A DNA stretch of 64,000 nt from an uncultured Flavobacteriaceae bacterium (lineage in GTDB: Bacteria > Bacteroidota > Bacteroidia > Flavobacteriales > Flavobacteriaceae), in NCBI GenBank assembly GCA_947494695.1, contig CANLWB010000007.1, forward strand, positions 124,001 through 188,000, given 5' to 3'. The notes beneath the pieces are model-generated. The model did not search any database and was not told where the DNA came from. It was given only the letters and a program-made list of their open reading frames with translations. Made by a program: the position numbers and the translations under genes. Position 1 is the stretch's first letter, and every line of letters begins with the position of its first letter. This document shows, piece by piece, positions 45,947 through 54,885 of the stretch.

Positions 45947-46663
45947 TTGTTGCAGAACAAAGACATATCATGCCTAATTGTAGATGATGAGCCTATCGCC
46001 AGAGAAGTTATAGAAACACATCTAAAAAGCATATCAAATATAAAAATAATTGGTAGCTGTCAGAGTGCCATTGAGGCATTTGGCTATATAAGAAACCACA
46101 GTATCGATTTAGTTTTTTTGGATATAAACATGCCCGAAATATCTGGAATCTCTTTTGCTAAATCCATTAACAAAAACATCAAAATTATTTTCACGACAGC
46201 ATACCGGGATTATGCTGTAGAAGGCTTTGAGTTGCAAGCGGTAGATTATTTATTAAAACCCATTTCTTTTGATCGTCTATTGAAAGCTATTAACAATTAC
46301 TATGATATATATAGTAAACAGAAAAATACACCCCTTGAAAAGTCAAACAGCAACGATTTTATGTTTGTTCGAGCAAACAGACGCATGATTAAAATAGATT
46401 TTGATGCTGTGATCTATATTGAAAGTTATAGTGATTACATAAAAATTCATTTAGAAAAACAAACTATTGTAACTCGAGAAACTATTAGTGCTGTAGAGGC
46501 TAAACTACCTGTTAAAAACTTCATGCGAATTCACAGATCGTACATCATTTCTATAAAAAACATCACCTCTTTCACCAACGAGGAGATTGTGATTAACAAC
46601 ACATCCTTACCTATAAGCAGAAGCTATAAACAGGAAGTCTTAAACATTTTGGAGAGGTTCTAA
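45947..46663 (+). CDS. LytTR family response regulator
   Basis: 238 residues starting at TTG directly after the kinase stop codon. The receiver domain (about 8-122) has DDEP, phospho-acceptor Asp in LVFLDINMPE, TTAYRDYAVEGF and Lys in YLLKPISF. The LytTR DNA-binding domain is at about 145-237 (ANRRMIKIDFDAVIYIESYS, MRIHRSYIISIKNI, LPISRSYKQEV). LytTR regulators bind direct repeats about 21 bp apart, the same phasing as the boxes in the BspA array. A link is conceivable, but such pairs are common in this family. Confidence 0.92.
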   Translation: MLQNKDISCLIVDDEPIAREVIETHLKSISNIKIIGSCQSAIEAFGYIRNHSIDLVFLDINMPEISGISFAKSINKNIKIIFTTAYRDYAVEGFELQAVDYLLKPISFDRLLKAINNYYDIYSKQKNTPLEKSNSNDFMFVRANRRMIKIDFDAVIYIESYSDYIKIHLEKQTIVTRETISAVEAKLPVKNFMRIHRSYIISIKNITSFTNEEIVINNTSLPISRSYKQEVLNILERF

Positions 46664-46671
46664 AAAAGACA

Positions 46672-46698
46672 CCCCTTTTCATTCCCAAATGAAAAGGG
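46672..46698. terminator. Hairpin between convergent genes
   Basis: CCCCTTTTCATT pairs with AATGAAAAGGGG (loop CCCA). It may stop transcription from both sides. T-runs are weak on the plus side and better on the minus side. Confidence 0.5.
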
Positions 46699-46762
46699 GC
46701 CATATAGAGAGTTGCTAAAAATTCGGAAAAGTAACCAACCAAAACTTTAACCCTAACTAAAG

Positions 46763-47590
46763 TTAATCCATTATTTTTACTTGGCTCTCTACGATATCTT
46801 TTATAGGTATAACAATTTTTCCTTCTGTAGTCTTTAACGTAACCGTTATACTATCTATTGCATCGACTTCTCCTTTAATATTGTTAAATTCGATAACCTG
46901 TCCGATTTCGTAGAGTTTTCTTGCGTAAAAAGCTTTTAAAACATCACCAACTACTTTTTGTGCTCCAAACCCAAAGGCCAGAGTAAAAGCCAATAGCAAT
47001 GCTGCTAAAATCATGGTTAAGTTACTGGTAATAATCTCGGTATTAACTCCTGCTTGATTTAAAGCTGTTATGGATGTAAAAATTAATATGATGAAGAACA
47101 CGACCTGGCTAATAATTTTTGCGCCAGATAAGTCCATAGACTCAAAAAAGCCTTTGATTCCTTTTTTAATAACATTTGCTAAAACTAATCCAACTGTAAA
47201 GATGACCAGAGCAGCAAACAACTGCGGTAAATAACCTAACAGGTTGTTAATCTGTTCTGAAATCATGGTTAAATTCATGATATCGGATATCACAATGATT
47301 AACATAATATACATGACCCATTTCCCAAAATTTGAAACAATCTTAATGGTATCAAAATTTAGATTTTTACCTTCTACAATTTCTATATCGTTTAAAAGGT
47401 TATCCAATTTGTTGGCCCTGGCAAGTTTTAAAGACTTCTTTATAATTTTAACGACTATTTTTGTGACTAACCATCCAACGAACAATACGATAAGCACCAC
47501 CAGTAAATTAAGAAGTATCTTAATGACTTCGGGCCACATATTGGCTAAAGATTCCCAAGCTTTATTTTTCCATTCTGCTACTCTTTCCAT
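46763..47590 (-). CDS. Small-conductance mechanosensitive channel-like protein
   Basis: 275 residues with about five hydrophobic segments: about 20-45, 80-105, 115-140, 150-175 and 185-210. The last contains LLLAFTLAFGFGAQKVVGDVLKA, related to the MscS pore helix and beta domain junction. The C-terminal beta domain is VIEFNNIKGEVDAIDSITVTLKTTEGKIVIPIKDI. It resembles the mechanosensitive ion channel family but lacks the long C-terminus of MscS, so channel function is probable but not proven. It is the last gene of the sigma-factor operon. Confidence 0.85.
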   Translation of the reverse strand: MERVAEWKNKAWESLANMWPEVIKILLNLLVVLIVLFVGWLVTKIVVKIIKKSLKLARANKLDNLLNDIEIVEGKNLNFDTIKIVSNFGKWVMYIMLIIVISDIMNLTMISEQINNLLGYLPQLFAALVIFTVGLVLANVIKKGIKGFFESMDLSGAKIISQVVFFIILIFTSITALNQAGVNTEIITSNLTMILAALLLAFTLAFGFGAQKVVGDVLKAFYARKLYEIGQVIEFNNIKGEVDAIDSITVTLKTTEGKIVIPIKDIVESQVKIMD

Positions 47591-47622
47591 TGTTATTATA
47601 TAAATTATAGTTGGTTTTTTAC

Positions 47623-47805
47623 TTATTTTTCATTCTTTCGTTGCTTGATCACAGATTCAATCAAGTCTCCAATATTGTATGAAAACAATGCAGCCAAATC
47701 CATAAGTAATTTAGCCATAGCAATATCACTCATAACCTTAGACTTAAGTTCTTTTGGTACTTCCTTAAGCGGTCTGTTTATGTCTTTAAAAGGATTATAC
47801 TCCAT
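47623..47805 (-). CDS. Small protein in the sigma-factor operon
   Basis: 60 residues: begins MEYNPFKDINRPLKEVPKEL and ends VIKQRKNEK, with a mildly hydrophobic middle (MAKLLMDLAALFSYNIGDLI). Its ATG overlaps the stop codon of the sigma factor (TAATG), a sign of translational coupling, and mscS-like follows 32 bp later. It could be a short regulator of the sigma factor, but this is only inferred from position. Confidence 0.72.
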   Translation of the reverse strand: MEYNPFKDINRPLKEVPKELKSKVMSDIAMAKLLMDLAALFSYNIGDLIESVIKQRKNEK

Positions 47806-48380
47806 TACTTAAGATTATCGTTATACACTGTTATCAACTTATCTTTAGCACGTTTAATTCGCATTTTAACCGCGCTTTCTCCAATTTCTAAAACACTTTC
47901 AATATCCTTAATACTAAGAAAATCCTGGTATTTTAGTAATAAAATCATTTTCTCATCGGGAGAAATTAGTTCCAAAGCTTCTTTGAGCTTATCAACCTTC
48001 ATATCGACGAAGCTATAATCATCATCGTCGACATCTGAAAGGTTTTCAATATCCTTATAATCTACAGATTGTTTTTCAAATTTCTTGGCCGTATTTCTGG
48101 TTACATAATTCACACAATGATTATATGTAAAAGCATATAACCAGGTCGAAAACTTAGATTTTTCCTTAAAACTTCCCAATTTAACAAAAAGCTTTAGGAA
48201 CACATCTTGGGTTAAGTCTTGGGCTTCATCTTCATCTTTTGAAAAACCAAAACACTTATTATACACCAACTTTGAATACCGATCATATAAAACCTCAAAA
48301 AGCAACGTGTTATTGTCCTTAACAATTGCTCTTACCAGATCTTCATCAGACAGATTATTAATTTCTTCGAGGGTTTTCAA
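47805..48380 (-). CDS. ECF-type RNA polymerase sigma factor
   Basis: 191 residues of sigma-70 family group 4. Region 2: LLFEVLYDRYSKLVYNKCFG and FSKDEDEAQDLTQDVFLKLF with WLYAFTYNHCVNYV. Region 4: LELISPDEKMILLLKYQDFL, SIKDIESVLEIGESAVKMRI, KRAKDKL. No recognisable anti-sigma factor gene is nearby; only the 60-residue protein is coupled to it. Regulation of the operon by its own sigma is possible but not visible. Confidence 0.92.
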   Translation of the reverse strand: MKTLEEINNLSDEDLVRAIVKDNNTLLFEVLYDRYSKLVYNKCFGFSKDEDEAQDLTQDVFLKLFVKLGSFKEKSKFSTWLYAFTYNHCVNYVTRNTAKKFEKQSVDYKDIENLSDVDDDDYSFVDMKVDKLKEALELISPDEKMILLLKYQDFLSIKDIESVLEIGESAVKMRIKRAKDKLITVYNDNLK

Positions 48381-49056
48381 GTGTAGCGCTTCGCTATTTT
48401 AGCTATTAACATATTAAATATAAATACATTAAAAACATAAGATTAATTAAATGACTCGTTTTATTCATGATTTTGCAATCTTTGTAATTACAAGTTGATT
48501 AAAGAGGTTATCTTCAAAATTATGAATATTTTTCTTACTATAAAATAGTATATGCGTCCAAAATTAAAAATTATAAGAACTTATTCCCTAAAAGGTAGCA
48601 AGAAAGATTTAGAAAAAACGATGCTTTCAATTTTCTGGTTGGCTCTATGACATGTGATCTGGAGTTTAAACTTTATGAGTTCGTTTAAGCAAAAAAACAC
48701 TTTAATACCTTTATTTGTTCATGCCGACATGTTTTATTTATTCACACTTCTACTTTAGACCATGCCTTGATTTGGATCATTTGTATTCATAACCTACAAT
48801 GCTCTACAAGAGTCCTCACTTACAAAAACCAGTTCATACAACACTGTAAATCATCAAATTAAACAAAAAAACAATGTATTTTATATATAAACATTCAAAA
48901 AGTTTAGTAATTTGTAAAACAACCATTTTTTTAAGACACAAAATTTCATAAAATGAAACTAACGATGATTAAAATGATTTCTAGTTACATTCTGAAAAGA
49001 TTACTTTAACCATCAAAGGTTATGTGTTACAATTAAGAATCAATACATACAAACTC
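48381..49056. other. Intergenic region, nothing recognised
   Basis: About 675 bp of AT-rich DNA between divergent genes. No RNA gene, repeat or coherent small frame was identified. The promoters of the sigma-factor operon and of the TPR gene must lie here. AGTAATTTG near 48904-48912 is only a weak -7 candidate. Confidence 0.5.
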
Positions 49057-50772
49057 ATGAAAAGAGGTATATTACTAATCATAGCCCTAAATTTATTTTT
49101 TTCTTGTAAAAAGCCCAATAAACAACCTAAAGAAGAAGAATTTATTGCAAAAACCACGGTATCATCCAAATATGCTTGTATTCCTCAGGTAACTGATGCT
49201 GCATGGTATGAAAAGGATAATATCGCACCGCTTTTAAAAGGATACGATGCGGTTAACTATCCCATTACAACTCAAAACACGCTGGTACAGCAATATTTTA
49301 ACCAAGGGATGACTTTGGCCTATGCCTTTAATCATGCCGAAGCTGCGCGTTCTTTTTATTATGCTACAAAATTAGATCCCAACTGTGCTATGGCCTTCTG
49401 GGGGTACGCCTATGTTTTAGGTCCAAACTATAATGCCGGCATGGAAAATGATAACTACGAGCGGGCATACGAAGCCATTCAAAAGGCCAAAATACTTTCT
49501 AAACATGCAACAGAAAAAGAGCAACGTTTTATAGATGCCATGGCATTACGCTATGCGGCTGAGCCTCCAGAGGATAGAATGCCATTAGACACGCAGTATG
49601 CTAAGGCCATGAAAGCTCTGTATGACCAGTATCCCGACGATACAGAAATTAGCGCTTTATATGCAGAATCTCTTATGAATCTACATCCCTGGGATTTAAA
49701 TGAAAAGGACGGCACAGAGAAACCATGGACGGTTGAACTTGTAGCTCTTTTAGAAAAACTCATAAGCCAAAATCCAAAACACCCGGGGGCACATCATTTT
49801 TATATTCACGCGGTTGAAGCTTCGAGCACGCCAGAGCGCTCTAATGGTTCGGCTAAGGTTTTCGATGAAGGCCTGGTTCCCGGCTCGGGACACCTGTTGC
49901 ATATGCCTTCTCATACGTATATAAGAACCGGGGAATACCATAAGGGAACACTATCGAACATCGCTGCTGTTAAGGCAGATAGTGTTTATGTAACCACATG
50001 TCATGCCCAGGGGGCTTATCCTCTTGCCTATTACCCTCATAATTATCATTTTTTGGCGGCTACTGCTACGTTAGAGGGAAACAGCTATTGGGCCATGATT
50101 GGAGCCCGTAAAGTGTCTGAGCATGTGCATCCTGAAATTATGAAAGAACCAGGTTGGGGTACGTTACAACATTACTACACCATTCCTTATTATGTCGCTG
50201 TAAAGTTTAAACAGTGGGATAGTATTCTAGCTATGAAATTAAACTTCTATAATTTAAAATACCCTAAAGCTATTAGGCACTATGCAGAAGGAATGGCACA
50301 CCTTGGAAAGCATAATGTGGATGGCGCTAAAGCCGAATTACAGAAGCTTCAAACTTTAGCAGAAGATCAAACTATCGCCGACATCACGGTTTGGGATATT
50401 AACTCCGTTTATGAGCTTGTTAAAATAGCCGAAAAGGTTCTAAAAGCTGAAATTTTGGCTCATGAAGGGCATCTCAAAAAGAGCATAAGTCTTTTAAAGG
50501 AAGCCATAGCCATGGAAGATGCTTTGAATTACAATGAACCACCAGATTGGTTTTTCTCAATTCGACATCATTTAGGCCCCGTTTATATTAAAAACAAGCA
50601 GGAAAAACAGGCTATAGCGCTGTATCTTGAAGATTTGAAACATTTGCCTAAAAACGGCTGGGCCTATCATGGACTAAAAACGGCATATGAAGCACTTGAT
50701 GATCAGGAAAAGATCAATCATTATGATGAATTATTCCGGAATAGCTGGAAACACGCCGATTTTGAATTGTAA
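49057..50772 (+). CDS. Tetratricopeptide repeat lipoprotein
   Basis: 571 residues from MKRGILLIIALNLFFSCKK (lipobox FFSC); a GTG 11 codons upstream is rejected because it would bury the signal. Helical repeats follow: YFNQGMTLAYAFNHAEAARS, TKLDPNCAMAFWGYAYVLGP, AKALYDQYPDDTEISALYAE. Conserved His motifs include PGAHHFYIHAVEAS and GSGHLLHMPSHTYI, typical of a TPR-like family common in Bacteroidota with unknown role. The many His residues could bind metal; this is speculation. Monocistronic. Confidence 0.85.
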   Translation: MKRGILLIIALNLFFSCKKPNKQPKEEEFIAKTTVSSKYACIPQVTDAAWYEKDNIAPLLKGYDAVNYPITTQNTLVQQYFNQGMTLAYAFNHAEAARSFYYATKLDPNCAMAFWGYAYVLGPNYNAGMENDNYERAYEAIQKAKILSKHATEKEQRFIDAMALRYAAEPPEDRMPLDTQYAKAMKALYDQYPDDTEISALYAESLMNLHPWDLNEKDGTEKPWTVELVALLEKLISQNPKHPGAHHFYIHAVEASSTPERSNGSAKVFDEGLVPGSGHLLHMPSHTYIRTGEYHKGTLSNIAAVKADSVYVTTCHAQGAYPLAYYPHNYHFLAATATLEGNSYWAMIGARKVSEHVHPEIMKEPGWGTLQHYYTIPYYVAVKFKQWDSILAMKLNFYNLKYPKAIRHYAEGMAHLGKHNVDGAKAELQKLQTLAEDQTIADITVWDINSVYELVKIAEKVLKAEILAHEGHLKKSISLLKEAIAMEDALNYNEPPDWFFSIRHHLGPVYIKNKQEKQAIALYLEDLKHLPKNGWAYHGLKTAYEALDDQEKINHYDELFRNSWKHADFEL

Positions 50773-50929
50773 TTGACGATCAAATACAAAAGGTCTAAAA
50801 AGGTGTCGTTAGAACGAAGTGAAGAATCTACCAGAAATCACATACTTATGTATTTAAGTTTTAAGATTTTTTGACTACCTGATCGTTCGGCAGACAGGCA
50901 CCAAAAATGACAATTCGATAACGCTTTAG

Positions 50930-51065
50930 ACGCCCTCTTTAGGCCAAACATTTAAAGTCAGGTCGAGTGCCACGTATGGCGTGACGTATCGAATTCCGAT
51001 TAGAACAGGGTTCTCGATACATTCCGATTTCAAGTTGGAATACTCGAACTGACAGAGGGTTGCTA
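50930..51065 (-). repeat. Dispersed intergenic repeat, copy 2
   Basis: This segment contains GTTCTCGATACATTCCGATT and TCAAGTTGGAATACTCGAAC (50998-51050). Its reverse complement aligns with 15553-15605. It lies between the convergent TPR and DUF4249 genes. The rest of the 311-bp gap is unremarkable, with a remnant CGGCAGACAGGCA at 50888-50900. Confidence 0.55.
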
Positions 51066-51083
51066 TTAATCTAACCCAAATAA

Positions 51084-51929
51084 TTATTGAAATGTATAGC
51101 TTATTTTTACAACCTGCGTTAACCTAAAATATCCAAATGGATAATTATTGGGAGTTGTCGTGTTTATACAGTTTCCCTTTAAAGGTACCGGTGTAGAACT
51201 AAAAAGACCTGCGCCTTCAGATTGTTCTATAAGAATTTGCATATATTTTGAATAAGCTTCAGAAATACCAAAAAGTGAAATGTCAACAATGTCTCCCGAT
51301 TTGAAAGGTTCCCTTGTTGCACTATCTTCATCATCTTCTTCTATCTCATACCAAAACGGAATTAGATTTCCATCTGTAAATTCATCATCAAAATCTATAA
51401 GTGTTGGCAATAAATCGCCTTGTCTTTGAATTTTAAGTAAATAATAATTTTCTTCTGTTTCCGGATCTGGAAAAAAGATATTTATTTCAAGTAAATCTTC
51501 ATCTTCTTTTTCTTTAGATTGATTAACTTCTGTTATATCGGTAACTGCCGTTAATGTTTCATTTGCGGTATAGGTTTCCCCCTCATGAATCACTTCTAAA
51601 GTATAAGATTGTCCTATTACGGGAACAAACCCGGTATTTGTATATGTACCATCGTTTTGATGTGTAAAAATAAACTCGGTATCATCATCATCTTTAACAA
51701 CCCTTACAGAAGCATTTGTAACAGCTGCATTAGTATTCTGATCAAAATAAGGTGTCGATTTACTTAATTTTATAGTTTGATCGCTACCCGAGGTTCCTTT
51801 TTCCCAGTCAATTGAAGCTTCAATAACTAGTCTGCTAGGCCCTTTTTGTACGTCTACATCTATAACATCATCACATGATGTTAGCGACATCGTTAAAAAA
51901 AGGATTGCCAGTTTAAAATATGTTTTCAT
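51084..51929 (-). CDS. DUF4249 family lipoprotein
   Basis: 281 residues from MKTYFKLAILFLTMSLTSCD (lipobox TSC). An ATG 20 codons earlier would place the signal peptide inside the protein and is rejected. Beta-rich domain with RLVIEASIDWEKGTSG, VPVIGQSYTLEVIHEGETYT and NNYPFGYFRLTQVVKISY at the end fits DUF4249. The family is found with TonB receptors and probably forms an extracellular partner or cap. It follows the TonB receptor on the same strand, 64 bp downstream. Confidence 0.87.
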   Translation of the reverse strand: MKTYFKLAILFLTMSLTSCDDVIDVDVQKGPSRLVIEASIDWEKGTSGSDQTIKLSKSTPYFDQNTNAAVTNASVRVVKDDDDTEFIFTHQNDGTYTNTGFVPVIGQSYTLEVIHEGETYTANETLTAVTDITEVNQSKEKEDEDLLEINIFFPDPETEENYYLLKIQRQGDLLPTLIDFDDEFTDGNLIPFWYEIEEDDEDSATREPFKSGDIVDISLFGISEAYSKYMQILIEQSEGAGLFSSTPVPLKGNCINTTTPNNYPFGYFRLTQVVKISYTFQ

Positions 51930-51993
51930 GTGTTTGTTTTTATTTATTTTTTCTGTAATAGTATATAACTCTATCATTAAGCTTTTCATTGTA

Positions 51994-54360
51994 TTAAAAT
52001 TTAAAGTTATACGCTACAGATGGTACCATGGGGAAAATGGCTGTTCTGGTGGCTTCGTTAATACCAGAACCTTCATTTTGTGCAAAAGAAATTGATGCGG
52101 CATTCTTTTTACTATAGACGTTATAGATACCAAAAACCCATTCGCCTTCCCATTTTGTATTTGGATTTCCTTTTGGCTTATAAGTTGCAGAGAGATCCAG
52201 TCGATGATAAGCAGGTAATCTATCTGAATTTCTAGCAGAATAACCAGCTATAGATTGACCTTCATATTGATATTGCCCGTTAGGATATGTGACCGGTCTT
52301 CCGGTTTGAAAAACAAAATTACCTCCAAAAGTCCATTTATCATTTAACGCATAGGCTCCCGTAATCGATATGTCATGTGTTCTGTCAAAAGAAGAATTAT
52401 ACCAATCTCCATTATTAATTCCAGGTCCTCCAGCAATTCCTCCCAGAGCACGTTGTTCTGCTTTAGATAATGTATAAGCAATCCACCCCGTTAATCTGCC
52501 TTCATTTTTGCGTATTAAAAGCTCTAAACCATACGCCCTGGCATCACCACTTAAAATTTCGGTTTCTATGGTATTCTGTCCAATGAGGTACGATCCATCA
52601 ATGTAATCTATCCTATCACTCGTTGTTTTATAATACCCTTCAACCTCTAATGAATATTTTTTATTGTTAAAATTTCTAAAATAGCCAATTGCATATTGAT
52701 CGGATACCTGTGGTTTAATATATTTCCCACTGGGAGTCCAAACATCTAAAGGTGTTACCGATGATGTATTGGATAATAAATGAATATACTGAGCAGACCT
52801 TGAATAGCCTGCTTTAATAGAAGATACTTCGTTTAACTGGTAGGCCAAAGAAGCTCTTGGCTCTAAATTACCATATGTTTTAATAGTTTCTCCTTCTTTG
52901 TAAGGGGTCTCCCCTATCTCTGTACCGCGCTCGTAAATATCTAAAGTGCTATTGTATACAACAGGTTGGTTGTTCGCATAATTTACCATCGCCTGTCCTC
53001 CTAATCGACTAAAACCACTATACCTCAGTCCATATTGCAAAGTTAACGCGTCTGTTATTTTATGTTCGGCGTTAGCATACAGAGCGCTTTCAAACGCTTT
53101 TTTTCTATCTAACGACAAAGGGTTTATAGCAGAGGTAGGTGACGTAGGCTTTACTTGTCCAGGATCAAAATCATAATAGATTCCGCTAATTCCAAAATCC
53201 AATTTAAAGGCATCATTAGCATAATATTTAAGATCGTACTTTACATTGTAATTGCTAATTGAAGAAATCCAATCAAATTCAGTGTCCAAAATTTCTAAAT
53301 CGTAGTCATACTTACTATAAATTAACGATAAGTTTGAGAATAAACGATCGTTAAAGATATGGTTCCATCTTAAATTCCCCGAGGCATTACCGTAGCTACT
53401 TTTAAAGCTATCTCCAAACTTAAATGAATCTCTACCAAAATACCCGGAAAGATATAATCTATTGCTCTCACTTAGCCTGTAATTCGTTTTAAGATTTAAA
53501 TCATAAAAGCCAAGCCTGTCCTTTTCGTTTGCTGCCTTTAGAAATAAATTAATATAGGAGCTTCTTCCTGCTACTAAAAAAGACCCTTTATCACTAAACA
53601 CAGGCCCCTCAACGGCAAGTCTGCTTGAAATTAGACCTACCCCTCCTGTAAAAGCGAGGTTTTTACTATTTCCATCTTTTTGACGTATGTCCAACACAGA
53701 CGATGTTCTACCTCCAAAACGCGCAGGAATTCCGCCTTTATACAATTTGATATCCTTAATGGCGTCTGCATTAAATACAGAAAAGAACCCTAACATATGT
53801 GACGTGTTATAAATAATGGCCTCATCTAACAATACTAAATTTTGATCTACAGAACCTCCCCTAACATGAAAACCTCCTGTTCCTTCTCCATTTTTGGTAA
53901 CTCCAGGAAGCATTTGTAAAGATTTTATAATATCTACCTCTCCAAGAACTACAGGCATTTGTTTCACCGTTTTTATATTTAATTTAGAAACACTCATCTC
54001 TGGTTTCTTAAGACTAACCCGCTCGGTTTCCTCGGCAATTACAACAACCTCATCCAACCGGGTTGACTCTTCTTTAATTTCAAAATTTACTTTTTGATTT
54101 TGATCTAAAGTTATTTCTTTAGTCATGTTTTCGAAGCCCATATAGGAAACAATCAAAGTATAGGTCCCTTTTGGTGCTGTAATAGAAAAGAATCCATACT
54201 CGTTTGTAATAGAACCAATCGAAGTTCCTTTTAAAAACACAGAGGCTCCAAAGGCGGTTTCTCCATTTTTCACTTCTTTAACTATACCACTAACAGTATA
54301 CTTTTCTTGTGCCGATAAAGCGGCAGTACATAACATAAGTACTAATAGTAATCTCTTCAT
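51994..54360 (-). CDS. TonB-dependent receptor
   Basis: 788 residues, outer-membrane beta barrel. Signal peptide ends ALSAQ. A CarboxypepD_reg-like domain (about 22-105: GTSIGSITNEYGFFSITAPK) is followed by the plug (about 120-235: LPGVTKNGEGTGGFHVRGGS, DEAIIYN) and a C-terminal barrel ending in aromatic VPSVAYNFKF. It probably takes up an unknown substrate with the DUF4249 partner. Its upstream region has a 22-bp site shared with the acyltransferase gene. Confidence 0.93.
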   Translation of the reverse strand: MKRLLLVLMLCTAALSAQEKYTVSGIVKEVKNGETAFGASVFLKGTSIGSITNEYGFFSITAPKGTYTLIVSYMGFENMTKEITLDQNQKVNFEIKEESTRLDEVVVIAEETERVSLKKPEMSVSKLNIKTVKQMPVVLGEVDIIKSLQMLPGVTKNGEGTGGFHVRGGSVDQNLVLLDEAIIYNTSHMLGFFSVFNADAIKDIKLYKGGIPARFGGRTSSVLDIRQKDGNSKNLAFTGGVGLISSRLAVEGPVFSDKGSFLVAGRSSYINLFLKAANEKDRLGFYDLNLKTNYRLSESNRLYLSGYFGRDSFKFGDSFKSSYGNASGNLRWNHIFNDRLFSNLSLIYSKYDYDLEILDTEFDWISSISNYNVKYDLKYYANDAFKLDFGISGIYYDFDPGQVKPTSPTSAINPLSLDRKKAFESALYANAEHKITDALTLQYGLRYSGFSRLGGQAMVNYANNQPVVYNSTLDIYERGTEIGETPYKEGETIKTYGNLEPRASLAYQLNEVSSIKAGYSRSAQYIHLLSNTSSVTPLDVWTPSGKYIKPQVSDQYAIGYFRNFNNKKYSLEVEGYYKTTSDRIDYIDGSYLIGQNTIETEILSGDARAYGLELLIRKNEGRLTGWIAYTLSKAEQRALGGIAGGPGINNGDWYNSSFDRTHDISITGAYALNDKWTFGGNFVFQTGRPVTYPNGQYQYEGQSIAGYSARNSDRLPAYHRLDLSATYKPKGNPNTKWEGEWVFGIYNVYSKKNAASISFAQNEGSGINEATRTAIFPMVPSVAYNFKF

Positions 54361-54405
54361 TTGTTTTGATTAATGATTTTTAAAATTTTGATTTGATGCA
54401 ATTCA

Positions 54406-54531
54406 TTAAATTAATTCCGGTTTAATCATCGTTTGTGACCACATTTTTAGTGGTACTCCGGCCAAACCCAAAAGAAGATTTAACGACTTTCCGGAACTTG
54501 TTTTGTTTTCATTTTTCATAATTAATTTCAT
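54406..54531 (-). CDS. Possible small protein before the TonB receptor
   Basis: 41 codons, start MKLIMKNENKTSSGKSLNLL, then LGLAGVPLKMWSQTMIKPELI and stop. A second ATG four codons later is also possible. It lies 45 bp upstream of the receptor gene on the same strand. It has a weakly hydrophobic middle and no clear signal peptide. It may be a leader peptide or an unannotated small protein, or only a chance frame. Confidence 0.35.
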   Translation of the reverse strand: MKLIMKNENKTSSGKSLNLLLGLAGVPLKMWSQTMIKPELI

Positions 54532-54770
54532 AATTAATGTTTGTTTTTTGATGATGACTTTATTTTTACGTGTTGAACTTCTACTATGGACATACTAAAA
54601 AACAAAAGGTTGCATCCTCTCCATTACTTTTGTGTTTTTTAACTTTATAATAACATATTTAGAATCTAATGCAGTCCCCTTCTATCACTATCATAAGTAT
54701 CACTTTTGGGCAAAGTTGAATCTTTTTCTCTAGATAGAGGTTTATGTTTTCAGGCGCTAAATTAAAAGAG

Positions 54771-54792
54771 GTGCGAGCTTATAGGGGCGCAC
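54771..54792 (-). promoter_or_regulatory. 22-bp inverted-repeat site upstream of the TonB receptor
   Basis: GTGCG...CGCAC with a 12-bp core containing TTATAGGG. Eighteen of 22 bases agree with the site at 57793-57814. It lies between the AraC-type gene and the TonB receptor operon. The remaining parts of the gap 54361-54885 hold the small frame above and no other signal I can name. Confidence 0.5.
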
Positions 54793-54885
54793 ACTTAATC
54801 CTAACAAAACGAAAGGTTTACACGTATGAGCTCATATAAAAATAAAGTGTGCATATTCAGGAATAAAAGTGGAACATTTCAAAAT

